64,000 nt of DNA from Cryobacterium sp. N22 (GTDB lineage: Bacteria > Actinomycetota > Actinomycetes > Actinomycetales > Microbacteriaceae). Below, piece after piece: positions 15,610 to 25,052 of this stretch. Position numbers and translations under genes: made by a program. Position 1 is the stretch's first letter; each line of letters starts with the position of its first letter. Location: contig NZ_PJJP01000028.1 of NCBI RefSeq assembly GCF_002929555.1, positions 46,308 to 110,307 on the forward strand. Reading direction: 5' to 3'. Below the pieces are notes generated by a model. That model saw nothing but the letters and a program-made list of their open reading frames with translations. It searched no databases and was not told the origin of the DNA.

Positions 15610-16977
15610 TCACATCAGCTCGACGAGCCTCGCCAGCGCCGGTCGGGTGTGGATCGCAAGACGTTCGCGAGCGTCGTCCAACGCAGCGGAATGCGGGTAT
15701 CCCGGCGGCACTCGCGCCGGGTTGAGCGCAACCCCGTCCGACCACGCCTTGAGGTCGGGCTGGGCAGTGAAGTTGATCGCGGCCCGGGTGCCGAGAACGG
15801 TCGCTTTCGCCCACTGGGACATCGAATTGCCGTAGTTCGAAGGCGGGCAGAGCCGGTTCTTTTCGGCATCGTCGGTGCGGGTGGCCTCGACGTACCCGAT
15901 CAGGGCGGCGCCGAAGCACGGGAAGCCCGTCCGGATCGGCTGAAGCGTGATGTCCTCCTGTCGCCACACTGGGACGAGGGGTGGGTACTTCAGGCCGTCC
16001 GCCGCGGCGTGCACGACGAGTGCATCATCCGCAATCTGCATGGCGCCGTCGGCGAAGGTGAGCTTGCCGCGATCCACAGACTTGATGTGCCCGCGGCGGA
16101 CGACGTTTGAAATGGAGCGAAGCTGGTCGAGCTCCCACGACGCGAGAGTCGGTGTTTTGGCCATCGTCGGCATGACCGAGCGGTCGATGCGCAGAAGGAT
16201 CCCGGCGTCCTCGAGCTGCAGGAACAGGCTGCTGAGCGAGGCCGCGCCCTCGGAGATCTGCATCACGTCGGCGGCCATTCTGAGGAAAATTGCGGGATCG
16301 GGTTGGATGAGCGCGCGGTTGAACATCCACGGGTCGCGAGGCCGGACCCAGCAGATCGCGTCGGGGTCCACGCCGCGCGCAAGCAACCAGATGCAGGCGT
16401 CGCTCGCGGTCTTGCCGGCGCCCACGACGACGTACCGGCTCGGCGCCTCCTCCAGCCGCGCGAGGTCGTTGATGGGCAGGACGCGAGCCGCGTCGGCGAC
16501 ATCGAACGGCGGTGCCGTCTCGGCCGGGATGCTGGGAGCGAGGTAGTGGGCGTTCACGATCCGGCACGACTCGGGTACCTCGAGCTGAACCCCTGCGATA
16601 TGCGAGACGACGGTGTGGTCGCCGTCGAAGTGACTGTTGGGCAGAAAGTCGACCTTGCCCGTCTCCAGCATCCGGTCGAGCATCTGCCCGTAGTACGCGG
16701 TGATCTCGGCCTGGTTCGCCCGCTCCTGAAGCCCGGTCTCCGGTCCGCTCACCTGGAGCTTGCCGCCACCCAGCATTCTCGAGGCGACGCCGTAGAACGC
16801 CGAGGCCTGATGCAGCCTGATGAACGGGTACGCCTCCAGCCAGTGCCCGCCGACCCCGTGACGGCGGTCGACCATCGCGACGCGCACGTCGGCGTGGTCG
16901 ATTAACGTGTCGGTGAATGCCATCCCCATGGCACCCGCGCCCACCACAAGGTAGTCGGCTTCAAGGGTTCGAGCCAT
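15610..16977 (-). CDS. FAD/NAD(P)-binding oxidoreductase
   Basis: 455 aa. The N-terminus has a dinucleotide-binding motif (VVGAGAMGMAF), followed by an acidic/Arg turn (VDRRHGVGGHWLEAYPF), typical of flavin-dependent monooxygenase-like proteins. A second Rossmann motif, VVVGAGKTASDACIW, lies near residue 187 and probably binds NADPH. The C-terminal third is unlike the standard Baeyer-Villiger enzymes, and I do not see their FxGxxxHxxxW motif. The function should be flavin-dependent oxidation of a hydrophobic small molecule; substrate unknown. The gene sits alone between two inverted type-B sites, next to a tRNA-Arg gene. Confidence 0.82.
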   Translation of the reverse strand: MARTLEADYLVVGAGAMGMAFTDTLIDHADVRVAMVDRRHGVGGHWLEAYPFIRLHQASAFYGVASRMLGGGKLQVSGPETGLQERANQAEITAYYGQMLDRMLETGKVDFLPNSHFDGDHTVVSHIAGVQLEVPESCRIVNAHYLAPSIPAETAPPFDVADAARVLPINDLARLEEAPSRYVVVGAGKTASDACIWLLARGVDPDAICWVRPRDPWMFNRALIQPDPAIFLRMAADVMQISEGAASLSSLFLQLEDAGILLRIDRSVMPTMAKTPTLASWELDQLRSISNVVRRGHIKSVDRGKLTFADGAMQIADDALVVHAAADGLKYPPLVPVWRQEDITLQPIRTGFPCFGAALIGYVEATRTDDAEKNRLCPPSNYGNSMSQWAKATVLGTRAAINFTAQPDLKAWSDGVALNPARVPPGYPHSAALDDARERLAIHTRPALARLVELM

Positions 16978-17132
16978 GTGTTAACGGTGGCACTCGCTGG
17001 GGGCCGCGTCAACGGCACAGGAGTCGACGCAACGAGGAGCAATCCGCTCCTACCCGACGGGGAATGGAACGGAGTCGTCGCAACAGTTTCATGGACTGCC
17101 GCGGGATGAACTCCCGGAATTGGCATGCCGTT

Positions 17133-17178
17133 TGTCCGAACTAGGTGGCAGAAGTCCGAACTGGCGTGTCACGTGACA
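17133..17178 (-). repeat. Type-B inverted site, right end
   Basis: Read on the minus strand: TGTCACGTGACA, then CCAGTTCGGAC, TGCCA and TTCGGACA. It is the inverted partner of the site at 15405 and abuts the 3' end of the tRNA-Arg gene (4 bp away). Together they bound a 1.77-kb unit with one oxidoreductase gene and no transposase. Confidence 0.6.
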
Positions 17179-17182
17179 AATG

Positions 17183-17254
17183 TGCCCCCAGGCAGATTCG
17201 AACTGCCGCCCCTGCCTCCGGAGGGCAGTGCTCTATCCCCTGAGCTATGGGGGC
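17183..17254 (-). tRNA. tRNA-Arg(CCG)
   Basis: A 72-nt cloverleaf on the minus strand: acceptor GCCCCCA paired with TGGGGGC, D-arm TAGCTCAGGGGATAGAGCA, anticodon stem CTGCC/GGCAG around the loop CTCCGGA (anticodon CCG), and T-arm GGCAGTTCGAATCTGCC. The discriminator base is A; no CCA is encoded. The accessory region ends at its 3' end, a common integration spot for mobile DNA. Confidence 0.95.
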
Positions 17255-17330
17255 CCAGGAACCTCTAGGTTAGCATCCCTGGGCGGACGTCTTTGCGCCG
17301 AATGATGACCCCCGGTGTCGAACCGGTCGG

Positions 17331-18827
17331 TTAGAACGGGGGAGGGTCGTCTGCGCCTAGTCGAGGCGCGGATTCCGAAGGGCTGACCGGATCCGGTGCC
17401 GGAGCCGGTGTCGGGGGTGCTGGCGTGGCCGTCGGGTCGATGGGGCGGCCGGTTGGTTGGCTGTTGTAGCTGGCGGGGTCGGTGTTGGCGGGGGCGGAGC
17501 GGTATTTCTTGCCGGCGGGGGTGGTCCAGGTGAGGGCGCCGCCCGGGCCCTGGCTGGTGCTGAAGCTGGATTGGTGTTTCAGCCGGTGGCAGCCTTTGCA
17601 GAGGTGCACGAGGTTGTCGGCGTCGGTGCGGCCGCCGGTGTTCCAGGCCTGGGTGTGGTCGATTTCGCTGAGGGTGGCCCGCCGGTTGCAGCCGATGCCC
17701 TGGCAGGTTTGGTCGCGGGCGTCCAGGTAGCGGCGCATGTCGGCGGGCGGGTTGTGGGTGTCGCGGCCCATGCTCAGCCGGCAGCCGGTCTCGGGGTGGG
17801 TGAGGATCCGGATCCAGCTGGTCGCCGTGCCCGCGATGCGGCGGGCGGTCTCGGGGTCGATGGGCCCATAGCCCTCGAGGATGGCGGGTTCGTCGCTGCG
17901 GCTCAGCAGGGTCAGGGCCGGGACGGTGACGTGCACGGTGCCGCGGATACCGTGGCCCAGGCCCGTGGGACCGACGCCCTCCAACAGCAGGTCGCGGTAG
18001 GCGTCCGCGCGGCGCTGGTCCTTGGTTCGGCAGAGGACGGGTGCGTCGGCGCCGGGCGCGTCGGTGCCGGGCGCCGCAGGGGCGTCCGCGTCAAGGTCGA
18101 GGTCTTTGGCGATGTGGTTGAGCCGGTCGTAGATCGCCTGGGCGTCCTCGGCTTTGAGGTAGGCGTTCAGCCACGCCATCCCGTCGGCGTCGGGCTGCAG
18201 CAGCACCCGGCGTTCGGTGGCCGCGGCATCGTCGCGCACCTGTAACGAAACCGGGTGCATCCCCTCGAGGATCCGCCCGGCGACCCGGACGAACTGGGTG
18301 GAGGTGAGCTTCTCCGCCGCGGGCAGGACCTTCGCTTCGAACGCGGGCAGGATCTCTTCGGGAACACCGTCGGTGAGATCGAGCATCTTTACCGCGTGGC
18401 CCCAGGTGATGCTGCCCCGGCTCAGCGCCGCGTGGAAGCCGGGCAGCTGGCCGGTGAGCCGGGCGGCGGTGAAGACCATGATGCCCGCCGTGGTGGCCGT
18501 CAACCGCAACGCCCCGGCGGCTTCAGCGGCCATGCACCGGCGGGCCAGTTCCTCGTCGTCCCAGGCCGGGCCGTGCGCGCCGGTGTCCGGGTCGTTCCGG
18601 CCGGACTCGACGGGGTCACCGCACAGGCCCGCGATGATGCGCGGCTCGTGGCCGAGCCGGTCCAACTCTGCCAGCAGCCGGGTGCGCTCCGCGTAACCGC
18701 CGGCGATGGTTTTCTCGTTGGCGATCAGCGGGTCGATGACGGCGCTGATCGCCGCCGCGACAGGATCCACCGCGGGGTCCGAGGTGTCATCGGGGGTGTC
18801 GTCGGGTGTGGCATTCGAGGTGGCCAT
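17331..18827 (-). CDS. DUF222 / HNH endonuclease domain protein
   Basis: 498 aa. A long N-terminal DUF222 region (about residues 20-330, helical) is followed by an HNH nuclease domain near 395-440: CQGIGCNRRATLSEIDHTQ, then NLVHLCKGCHRLKH. The two Cys pairs should bind zinc and the His residues catalyse metal-dependent DNA cutting. The C-terminus is Pro/Ala/Thr-rich low complexity. These proteins are numerous and often multicopy in Actinobacteria; their role is unsettled, but some are linked to mobile DNA. This copy is on the far side of the tRNA-Arg from the cassette region. No clear Shine-Dalgarno precedes its ATG. Confidence 0.9.
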   Translation of the reverse strand: MATSNATPDDTPDDTSDPAVDPVAAAISAVIDPLIANEKTIAGGYAERTRLLAELDRLGHEPRIIAGLCGDPVESGRNDPDTGAHGPAWDDEELARRCMAAEAAGALRLTATTAGIMVFTAARLTGQLPGFHAALSRGSITWGHAVKMLDLTDGVPEEILPAFEAKVLPAAEKLTSTQFVRVAGRILEGMHPVSLQVRDDAAATERRVLLQPDADGMAWLNAYLKAEDAQAIYDRLNHIAKDLDLDADAPAAPGTDAPGADAPVLCRTKDQRRADAYRDLLLEGVGPTGLGHGIRGTVHVTVPALTLLSRSDEPAILEGYGPIDPETARRIAGTATSWIRILTHPETGCRLSMGRDTHNPPADMRRYLDARDQTCQGIGCNRRATLSEIDHTQAWNTGGRTDADNLVHLCKGCHRLKHQSSFSTSQGPGGALTWTTPAGKKYRSAPANTDPASYNSQPTGRPIDPTATPAPPTPAPAPDPVSPSESAPRLGADDPPPF

Positions 18828-18934
18828 AGGGACAGTGAAGCACCCACCACCGACACTAAAAGGCCCGAAAAGACCTAGGTGGAAAAGTACTCAAACACTG
18901 CCCTGTGGAGGAGGGGCGATGCCCCCGAACAGCC

Positions 18935-19576
18935 CTAGAGGTTGCCGAGAACCGTGCTCACGATGCGCTCGGCGTCGCCGGGCTCGATCATGTCGGGGGA
19001 GGTGACGGCCACCCAGTAGCCACCACTGAAAACCTGGGCGGTGCCGGTGTCGGCACTGAAGTAGCCCTCCACCTCGGGGGCGCTGCCGTAGGTCGGCACG
19101 ATCTCGCCGCCGGCCAGGGCCGCATCCTTCAGGGTGTTGGCGAGCGCCTCGTTCGGCATCGCCAACGACACCTCGATGACCTCGCCGCTGGACTGATTGA
19201 TCCAGCCGCAGGAAACACCGCTATAAGTGGTGGCGGTCACAGCGGTGTCGCTGGTCGCGGAGTAGCCGGGGTCCGGGCTGTAGTTGGGGTTGATTTCGTA
19301 CACGTCGTCCGCAGTGAGGACCTGGTCGCAGCTCTTGTCCACTGCGGTGCCTTCGGCGACCGGCTCGGGGGTCGCCGACGCCGTGGGCTCAGCGGAGGCG
19401 GTGGGCGCCGACGTGGCCGTGCTGCTCGGTTTTGCCGTGGCTGACGCGGTGGGCTCGGTGTCGCCTGCCGGTGCGCATCCGGCCAGGGCGATGAGAGCGA
19501 GCGAAGCGCCGGTGAGGGCGAGTGCGGCGCGCAGTCGGCGGCCGGTGGCGAACGAGGACGAGCTGGAGTGGGTCAC
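18935..19576 (-). CDS. Secreted lipoprotein of unknown function
   Basis: 213 aa from a GTG start with AAGG 7 nt upstream. A 30-residue signal peptide ends in the lipobox LAGC, followed by a long Ser/Thr/Ala/Pro/Glu linker of about 45 residues. The mature C-terminal domain starts SCDQVLTADDVYEINPNY and has another Cys (SGVSCGW), the pattern of DUF3558-like actinobacterial lipoproteins, so the two cysteines may pair. It would sit on the outer leaflet of the membrane. It is divergent from argS, with 43 bp between the two starts, so they share a promoter region. Its link to argS is positional only. Confidence 0.75.
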   Translation of the reverse strand: MTHSSSSSFATGRRLRAALALTGASLALIALAGCAPAGDTEPTASATAKPSSTATSAPTASAEPTASATPEPVAEGTAVDKSCDQVLTADDVYEINPNYSPDPGYSATSDTAVTATTYSGVSCGWINQSSGEVIEVSLAMPNEALANTLKDAALAGGEIVPTYGSAPEVEGYFSADTGTAQVFSGGYWVAVTSPDMIEPGDAERIVSTVLGNL

Positions 19577-19619
19577 GCGTTGACCTTACCAACTGGGACG
19601 ACGGGTAAGCTTGTTCGCC

Positions 19620-21296
19620 GTGACCCCTGCCGAACTTTCCCAGTCCCTGCTCGACCTCGTTAACACCCTGGTCGAGCGCCGACGTGGCGAAGGGGCGGAG
19701 ATCGCAGATCTCGGTCTGGTCGTCGCCGACATGTCGCTGGAGCGCCCGCGCAACCGCGACCACGGCGACTGGGCGTCGAGTGTGTCGATGAAGATCGCCA
19801 AGCCGCTGGGCACCAACCCGCGCGCCGTGGCCGCCGAGCTCGCCGCCGGCCTCGAAGCCATGCCCGAGGTCGCCTCCGTGGAGATCGCCGGCCCCGGCTT
19901 CATCAACATCCGCCTCGAGGCATCCGCCGCCGGCGCCCTCGCCCAGACCATCGTGAACGCCGGCCCGGTCTACGGCACCGGCCACATGTACGACGGCATC
20001 AAGATCAACCTCGAGTTCGTCTCGGCCAACCCCACCGGCCCCATCCACATGGGTGGCGTGCGCTGGGCGGCCGTTGGTGACAGCCTCGCCCGCGTGCTGA
20101 TCGCTGAGGGCGCGGATGTGACGCGCGAGTATTACTTCAACGACCACGGCTCGCAGATCGACCGGTTCGCCCGCAGCGTGCTGGCCGCCTACCTGGGCGA
20201 GCCCACCCCCGAAGACGGCTACGGCGGAGCGTACATCGGCGACATCGCCAACCAGGTCGTGGAGATCTACGAGGGCGACATCGCCGCCCTGCCCCGCGAC
20301 GAACAGCAGGAGATCTTCCGCTCCATCGGCGTGGACCTCATGTTCACCGAGATCAAGGAGAAGCTGCACGGCTTCGGCGTCGACTTCGACGTGTTCTTCC
20401 ACGAAGACTCCCTGCACGAATCCGGCGCCGTCAACCGCGCCATCGAGCGCCTGCGCGAGCAGGGCCACATCTTCGAACTGGATGGCGCCATCTGGCTGCG
20501 CACCACCACCTTCGGCGACGACCGCGACCGGGTCATCATCCGCTCGAACGGCGAACCGGCCTATATCTCCGGCGACCTGGGCTACTACCTCGACAAGCGC
20601 GAGCGCGGCTTCGACCAGAACCTGATCATGCTCGGCGCCGACCACCACGGCTACATCGGCCGCATGATGGCCATGGTCGAGGCATTCGGCGACGTACCCG
20701 GCGTGAACCTGCAGATCCTCATCGGCCAGATGGTCAACCTGCTCAAGGGCGGCGAGCCGGTGCGGATGTCCAAGCGCAACGGCACCATCGTCACCCTCGA
20801 CGACCTGGTCGACGCCGTGGGCGTGGACGCCGGCCGGTACTCGCTGGTGCGCTCCTCGAGCGACTCGCAGCTGGACATCGACCTCGACCTGCTCGGCAAG
20901 CGCACCAACGAGAACCCCGTGTTCTACGTGCAGTACGCACACGCCCGCACCTGCTCTGTCGGCCGAAACGCCGCCGACTCCGGCGTGGATCGCAGTGCCT
21001 TCGCCCCCGAACTGCTCACCCACGACAGCGAATCCGCCCTGCTCGGTGTGCTGCAGGAGTACCCGCGGGTGGTGGCCCAGGCCGCCGAACTGCGCGAGCC
21101 GCACCGAGTGGCCCGCTACATCGAAGAGGTCGCCGGCTACTACCACCGCTGGTACGACAACTGCCGGGTCATCCCGCTCGGCGAGGAGCCGGTCACCGAC
21201 CTGCACCGCACTCGCCTGTGGCTGAACGACGCCACCGGCCAGGTCATCCGCAACGGCCTGGGCCTGCTCGGCGTCTCGGCGCCGGAGCGCATGTAG
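19620..21296 (+). CDS. argS: Arginyl-tRNA synthetase
   Basis: 558 aa from the GTG at 19620. It charges tRNA-Arg with arginine using ATP. Class I features: an N-terminal additional domain (residues 1-115), the HIGH-type signature PTGPIHMGG near residue 140, the KMSKS-type loop RMSKRNG near 382, and the C-terminal DALR anticodon-binding helices with YYHRWYDNC near 505. Size is normal. A TTG 9 nt upstream is an alternative start but has no better ribosome-binding site. The LmeA-like gene follows after 15 nt, so they are probably co-transcribed. Confidence 0.97.
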   Translation: MTPAELSQSLLDLVNTLVERRRGEGAEIADLGLVVADMSLERPRNRDHGDWASSVSMKIAKPLGTNPRAVAAELAAGLEAMPEVASVEIAGPGFINIRLEASAAGALAQTIVNAGPVYGTGHMYDGIKINLEFVSANPTGPIHMGGVRWAAVGDSLARVLIAEGADVTREYYFNDHGSQIDRFARSVLAAYLGEPTPEDGYGGAYIGDIANQVVEIYEGDIAALPRDEQQEIFRSIGVDLMFTEIKEKLHGFGVDFDVFFHEDSLHESGAVNRAIERLREQGHIFELDGAIWLRTTTFGDDRDRVIIRSNGEPAYISGDLGYYLDKRERGFDQNLIMLGADHHGYIGRMMAMVEAFGDVPGVNLQILIGQMVNLLKGGEPVRMSKRNGTIVTLDDLVDAVGVDAGRYSLVRSSSDSQLDIDLDLLGKRTNENPVFYVQYAHARTCSVGRNAADSGVDRSAFAPELLTHDSESALLGVLQEYPRVVAQAAELREPHRVARYIEEVAGYYHRWYDNCRVIPLGEEPVTDLHRTRLWLNDATGQVIRNGLGLLGVSAPERM

Positions 21297-21311
21297 GCCG
21301 GAGCGCTCTTC

Positions 21312-22106
21312 GTGACGAGCCCGACACCGCCGAAACGTCGCCGGCCCGCTCGCCGCCTGCTGGTGGCGCTGATCGTGCTGGTCGCTCTCGTGGGTGTCTT
21401 CTTCGCCGTCGACGCGGGCCTGCGAAGCTACGCCCAGAATCGCATCGCCAGCGAGATCGACGCGGGCCTGCCCGCGGGGGTCAGCGGCGACGTCGACGTG
21501 GTCGTCGGCGGCGCGTCGGTGATCGTGCAGTACCTCACCGGCAGCTTCGAACGCGTTGCGCTCACCGCGCCGACGCTGACGGTCAACGACGTGCCGGCAT
21601 CCGTGTCGATTGTCGCCACCGGCGTGCCCACCGACACGACCCAGCCCGTCGGTCACGTCGCCGGCACCATCGACCTTGATCAGGCCGCCCTCAACACTTT
21701 GCTGCAAACCGCGTTGGCCGAAGCGGATGCCGACCCGGCCGCGCGCAACGCGGAACTCGAGCTCGGCGCCGACCAGGTCACCTACACCGGCGAACTGAGC
21801 GTCTTCGGGCTGCCGATCGGCTACGAGGCCACCGCGACGCCCAGTGTCACCGCCGACTCCCTCGTACTGACCCCCACGGACGCGCGGGTGACCTCCGGCG
21901 CCGGCGGCCTGGACCTGAGCGGGCTCCTGGACCTGGCGCTCGGCAACGAGCCGATCAGCGTGTGCATGGCCGTTTACCTGCCCCAGGGCGTCACACTCAC
22001 CGACGTGGAAACCACACCGGAGCGCGCACGCATTACGCTGGAGTCGAGCACATTGACGCTCACCGAACAGTCGCTCAGCACCCTGGGCAGCTGTTCCACC
22101 GCTTGA
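21312..22106 (+). CDS. DUF2993 / LmeA-like phospholipid-binding protein
   Basis: 264 aa from a GTG start. A proline/arginine-rich N-terminus (PPKRRRPARR) is followed by one hydrophobic helix (LLVALIVLVALVGVFFAVD), an uncleaved anchor or signal sequence. The rest is the DUF2993 pattern: alternating beta strands with hydroxyl and aliphatic residues, including VDVVVGGASVIVQYLTG and the QVTYTGEL segment. The mycobacterial relative LmeA binds phosphatidylinositol in the envelope and affects lipomannan synthesis; here a general lipid-binding role is an inference. It lies between argS and lysA in the same direction. Confidence 0.8.
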   Translation: MTSPTPPKRRRPARRLLVALIVLVALVGVFFAVDAGLRSYAQNRIASEIDAGLPAGVSGDVDVVVGGASVIVQYLTGSFERVALTAPTLTVNDVPASVSIVATGVPTDTTQPVGHVAGTIDLDQAALNTLLQTALAEADADPAARNAELELGADQVTYTGELSVFGLPIGYEATATPSVTADSLVLTPTDARVTSGAGGLDLSGLLDLALGNEPISVCMAVYLPQGVTLTDVETTPERARITLESSTLTLTEQSLSTLGSCSTA

Positions 22107-22251
22107 TTCGGCGCGCGCAACTCGCAGTCGCTAGAATTCCGGTAGATTCCCGCGCCTCCTTCGGCGCGTCTCTTCGCTGGCTTCAGGGACCAATCCGGGT
22201 TCGCTCGCCACTTCGTGAGACACCCACTTGACTCCTGTGAGGTTTTCACCC

Positions 22252-23718
22252 GTGGCCCATAATCCACTCGCCCCCGAGTGGCTCAGCTCCCCAGCTGATG
22301 CCAACACGCTCACCGACGGCCTCTGGCCCTCCTCCGCGCACCGCTCCGATGCCGGCGCCATCACGATCGGCGGCGTCAGCGCCCCCGAGCTCGCGGCCCA
22401 ATTCGGCACCCCGCTCTATGTGATCGACGAGACGGATGCCCGCACGCGCGCCGCCGAGCTCCGCGCCGCGTTCGACACCGAGTTCTCCCGCATCGGCACC
22501 ACCGTCAAGGTGTACTACGCAGCCAAGGCCTTCCTTTCTATTGAGGTCGCCCGATGGATGGTGGACGCCGGCCTCAACATCGATGTCTGCAGCGGCGGCG
22601 AACTCGCCGTGGCCCTGGCCGCCGGCGTTGAGCCCGGCCGGATCGGCTTCCACGGCAACAACAAGTCGCGCACCGAGATCGACGACGCCACCCGCGTGGG
22701 CGTCGGCACGATCATCCTCGACAGCCCGATCGAGATCGACAGGGTCGCCGCGGCGGCAACCCGCCACGGGGTCGTGCAGAACGTTCGCCTGCGCGTGAAC
22801 AGCGGAGTGCACGCGCACACCCACGAGTTCCTGGCCACGTCGCACGAAGACCAGAAGTTCGGCGTGGTCTTCGAGGACGCCCCGGCTCTGGTCGCCGCGA
22901 TCCGCGCCCAGCCGAGCCTCAACTTCCTCGGCCTGCACTGCCACATCGGCTCGCAGATCTTCGGCGTCGACGGCTTCGCCGAGTCGGCGTCGCGTCTGCT
23001 CAGCCTGCACGCCGAACTACTCACCGACGGCCCGGTGCCCGAACTCAACCTCGGCGGCGGCTTCGGCATCGCGTACACGAGCGCCGACGACCCCAGCCCG
23101 ATCGCCGACCTGGCCGCGGGCCTGGCCGACATCGTCGCCGCCGAATGCGCCCGCCGCGACATCCCGCTGCCCGTTATCGCCATCGAACCGGGCCGGGTCA
23201 TCGTCGGACCGGCCGGAGTGACCCTCTACGAGGTGGGCACCACCAAGCCCGTGCGCATCGGCGAGAACACACGGCTCTACGTGAGCATCGACGGCGGCAT
23301 GAGCGACAACGCCCGCCCCGCGCTCTACGGCGCCGAGTTCTCGGTGCGACTGGCCGACAGGGTCTCGGATGCCGAGCCTGCGCTGGTGCGCATCGCCGGC
23401 AAGCACTGCGAAAGCGGCGACATCGTCGTGGACGCCGACTACCTGCCCGGGGACGTGGCACCTGGGGACCTGGTGATGGTGCCCGCGACCGGGGCCTACT
23501 GCTGGTCGCTGGCGAGTAACTACAACTTTTTGGGGCGGCCTGCTGTTGTGGCCGTCGTCGACGGGGAAGCCAGGGTCATCGTCCGCGGGGAGACGATTGA
23601 CGATTTGCTGGCGCGAGATGCGGGGGTGGCGAGGTCGACTCGCGAGGTCTCGACAAGCTCGACCAACGGAACTGGGGCGACAAGCTCGACCAACGAAATG
23701 AAGGAAACAACCCGATGA
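22252..23718 (+). CDS. lysA: Diaminopimelate decarboxylase
   Basis: 488 aa from the GTG at 22252, preceded by TGAGG at 9 nt. It makes lysine from meso-diaminopimelate with PLP. The PLP-lysine motif is VYYAAKAFLS, followed by the HCHIGSQI loop, the Gly-rich phosphate-binding LGGGFGIAYT, EPGRVIVG, and the CESGDI motif with the active-site Cys from the partner subunit. The normal protein should end near DDLLARDAG. About 30 further residues are encoded by repeat-like DNA (see 23646-23696), rich in Ser and Thr. The hom start overlaps the stop by 4 nt (ATGA). Confidence 0.95.
   Translation: MAHNPLAPEWLSSPADANTLTDGLWPSSAHRSDAGAITIGGVSAPELAAQFGTPLYVIDETDARTRAAELRAAFDTEFSRIGTTVKVYYAAKAFLSIEVARWMVDAGLNIDVCSGGELAVALAAGVEPGRIGFHGNNKSRTEIDDATRVGVGTIILDSPIEIDRVAAAATRHGVVQNVRLRVNSGVHAHTHEFLATSHEDQKFGVVFEDAPALVAAIRAQPSLNFLGLHCHIGSQIFGVDGFAESASRLLSLHAELLTDGPVPELNLGGGFGIAYTSADDPSPIADLAAGLADIVAAECARRDIPLPVIAIEPGRVIVGPAGVTLYEVGTTKPVRIGENTRLYVSIDGGMSDNARPALYGAEFSVRLADRVSDAEPALVRIAGKHCESGDIVVDADYLPGDVAPGDLVMVPATGAYCWSLASNYNFLGRPAVVAVVDGEARVIVRGETIDDLLARDAGVARSTREVSTSSTNGTGATSSTNEMKETTR
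23646..23696. repeat. Repeat-derived sequence inside the 3' end of lysA
   Basis: GGTCTCGACAAGCTCGACCA at 23646 and a partial second copy (CGACAAGCTCGACCAACG) at 23678 match the right arm of the 132-bp repeats at 31.3-32.8 kb. They are in frame with lysA and encode the repeated STSSTN tail. Confidence 0.7.
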
Positions 23719-25052
23719 TCGAATACCGCAATCTGCGCGTCGCCCTGCTCGGCGGTGGTTCGGTCGGTGCCCAGGTGGCCCGCCTGCTGCTTGAGCACCG
23801 CGACGAGCTCGCCAACCGGGTGGGCGCGAGCCTCGAGCTCGTCGGCATCCTGGTGCGCGACCTCGACGCCCCACGCACCGTCGACCTGCCCCGCGAGCTG
23901 CTCACCACCGACGCCGACTCGCTGATCCTCGGCGCCGACATCGTCATCGAGCTGATGGGCGGCATCGAGCCGGCCCGCAGCTACATCCTCACGGCGATCA
24001 ACTCCGGCGCCGACGTCGTCACCGCCAACAAGGCCCTGCTCGCCCAGCACGGCGCTGAGCTGTTCGAAGCCGCCGACCAGGTGGGCGCCCAGCTCAACTA
24101 CGAGGCCGCCGTCGCCGGCGCCATCCCCATCGTGCGGCCGCTGCGCGACAGCCTCGCCGGCGACACCGTCAACCGGATCCTCGGCATCGTCAACGGCACC
24201 ACCAACTTCATCCTCGACCGGATGGATGTGGCCGGCGACAGCCTCGAGGAAGCCCTGGCCACCGCCACCGAGCTCGGCTACGCCGAAGCCGACCCCACCG
24301 CCGACATCGCAGGCTACGACGCCGCGCAGAAGGCCGCCCTGCTGGCCAGCCTGGCGTTCCACACCAACGTCCCCCTCGAGAAGGTCTACCGCGAGGGCAT
24401 CACCAAGGTCACCCCGCAGCAGATCGAGTCTGCGCGCAAGGCCGGCTACGTCGTGAAGCTGCTCGCCATCTGCGAACGCCTCACCGACCCCGAGACCGGC
24501 GAACAGGGCGTCTCCGCCCGCGTCTACCCGGCCATGGTGCACCGCGGCCACCCGCTCGCCGCCGTGCACGGCGCCAACAACGCCGTCTTCGTCGAGGCCG
24601 AGGCCGCCGGCCCGCTGATGTTCTACGGCGCCGGCGCCGGGGGAGTGCAGACCGCCTCCGCCGTGCTCGGCGACCTCGTCTCCGTCGCCCGCCGCCACGT
24701 GATGGGCGGCCCGGGCTACGCGGCCTCCAGCCACGCCGACCTGCCGATTCTCGACATCGGCAAGGTCACCACGCGCTACGCCGTGACCCTCGAGGTCACG
24801 GACGAGCCCGGCGTGCTCGCCACCATTGCCGGAGTGTTCAGCAAAAACCACGTTTCGCTCGCGCAGGTCGAACAGTCGATGACGCTCGAAACGCCCGGAA
24901 CCGCCAGTCACGAGCCCGTGTCGGGCACAGCTACCCTAGTCATTGGAACGCACGAGGCCACGGAGGCTGCGCTTGCCGCGACCGTGAACGACCTTGCCGC
25001 CAACAGTGTCGTCACCAATGTCGCATCCGTTTTGAGAGTTGAAGGAGTCTGA
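23715..25052 (+). CDS. hom: Homoserine dehydrogenase
   Basis: 445 aa. It reduces aspartate semialdehyde to homoserine with NAD(P)H, the branch point to threonine and methionine. The N-terminal Rossmann motif VALLGGGSVGAQVA is followed by the VTANKALL motif, the catalytic core (NYEAAVAGAIPI, then GIVNGTTNFIL), and a C-terminal ACT domain (YAVTLEVTDEPGVLATIAGVFS) that normally mediates feedback inhibition by threonine. Its ATG overlaps the lysA stop, and its TGA overlaps the thrC ATG by one base, so the four genes lysA to thrB are translated as one coupled operon. Confidence 0.96.
   Translation: MIEYRNLRVALLGGGSVGAQVARLLLEHRDELANRVGASLELVGILVRDLDAPRTVDLPRELLTTDADSLILGADIVIELMGGIEPARSYILTAINSGADVVTANKALLAQHGAELFEAADQVGAQLNYEAAVAGAIPIVRPLRDSLAGDTVNRILGIVNGTTNFILDRMDVAGDSLEEALATATELGYAEADPTADIAGYDAAQKAALLASLAFHTNVPLEKVYREGITKVTPQQIESARKAGYVVKLLAICERLTDPETGEQGVSARVYPAMVHRGHPLAAVHGANNAVFVEAEAAGPLMFYGAGAGGVQTASAVLGDLVSVARRHVMGGPGYAASSHADLPILDIGKVTTRYAVTLEVTDEPGVLATIAGVFSKNHVSLAQVEQSMTLETPGTASHEPVSGTATLVIGTHEATEAALAATVNDLAANSVVTNVASVLRVEGV

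Noticed and set aside
15405..17178. The oxidoreductase unit as an ordinary insertion sequence.
   Set aside because: There is no transposase, and I see no target-site duplication outside the inverted ends.
22103..22137. A lysA promoter formed by TTGATT and TAGAAT.
   Set aside because: The spacing is 23 bp, too long for a standard promoter.
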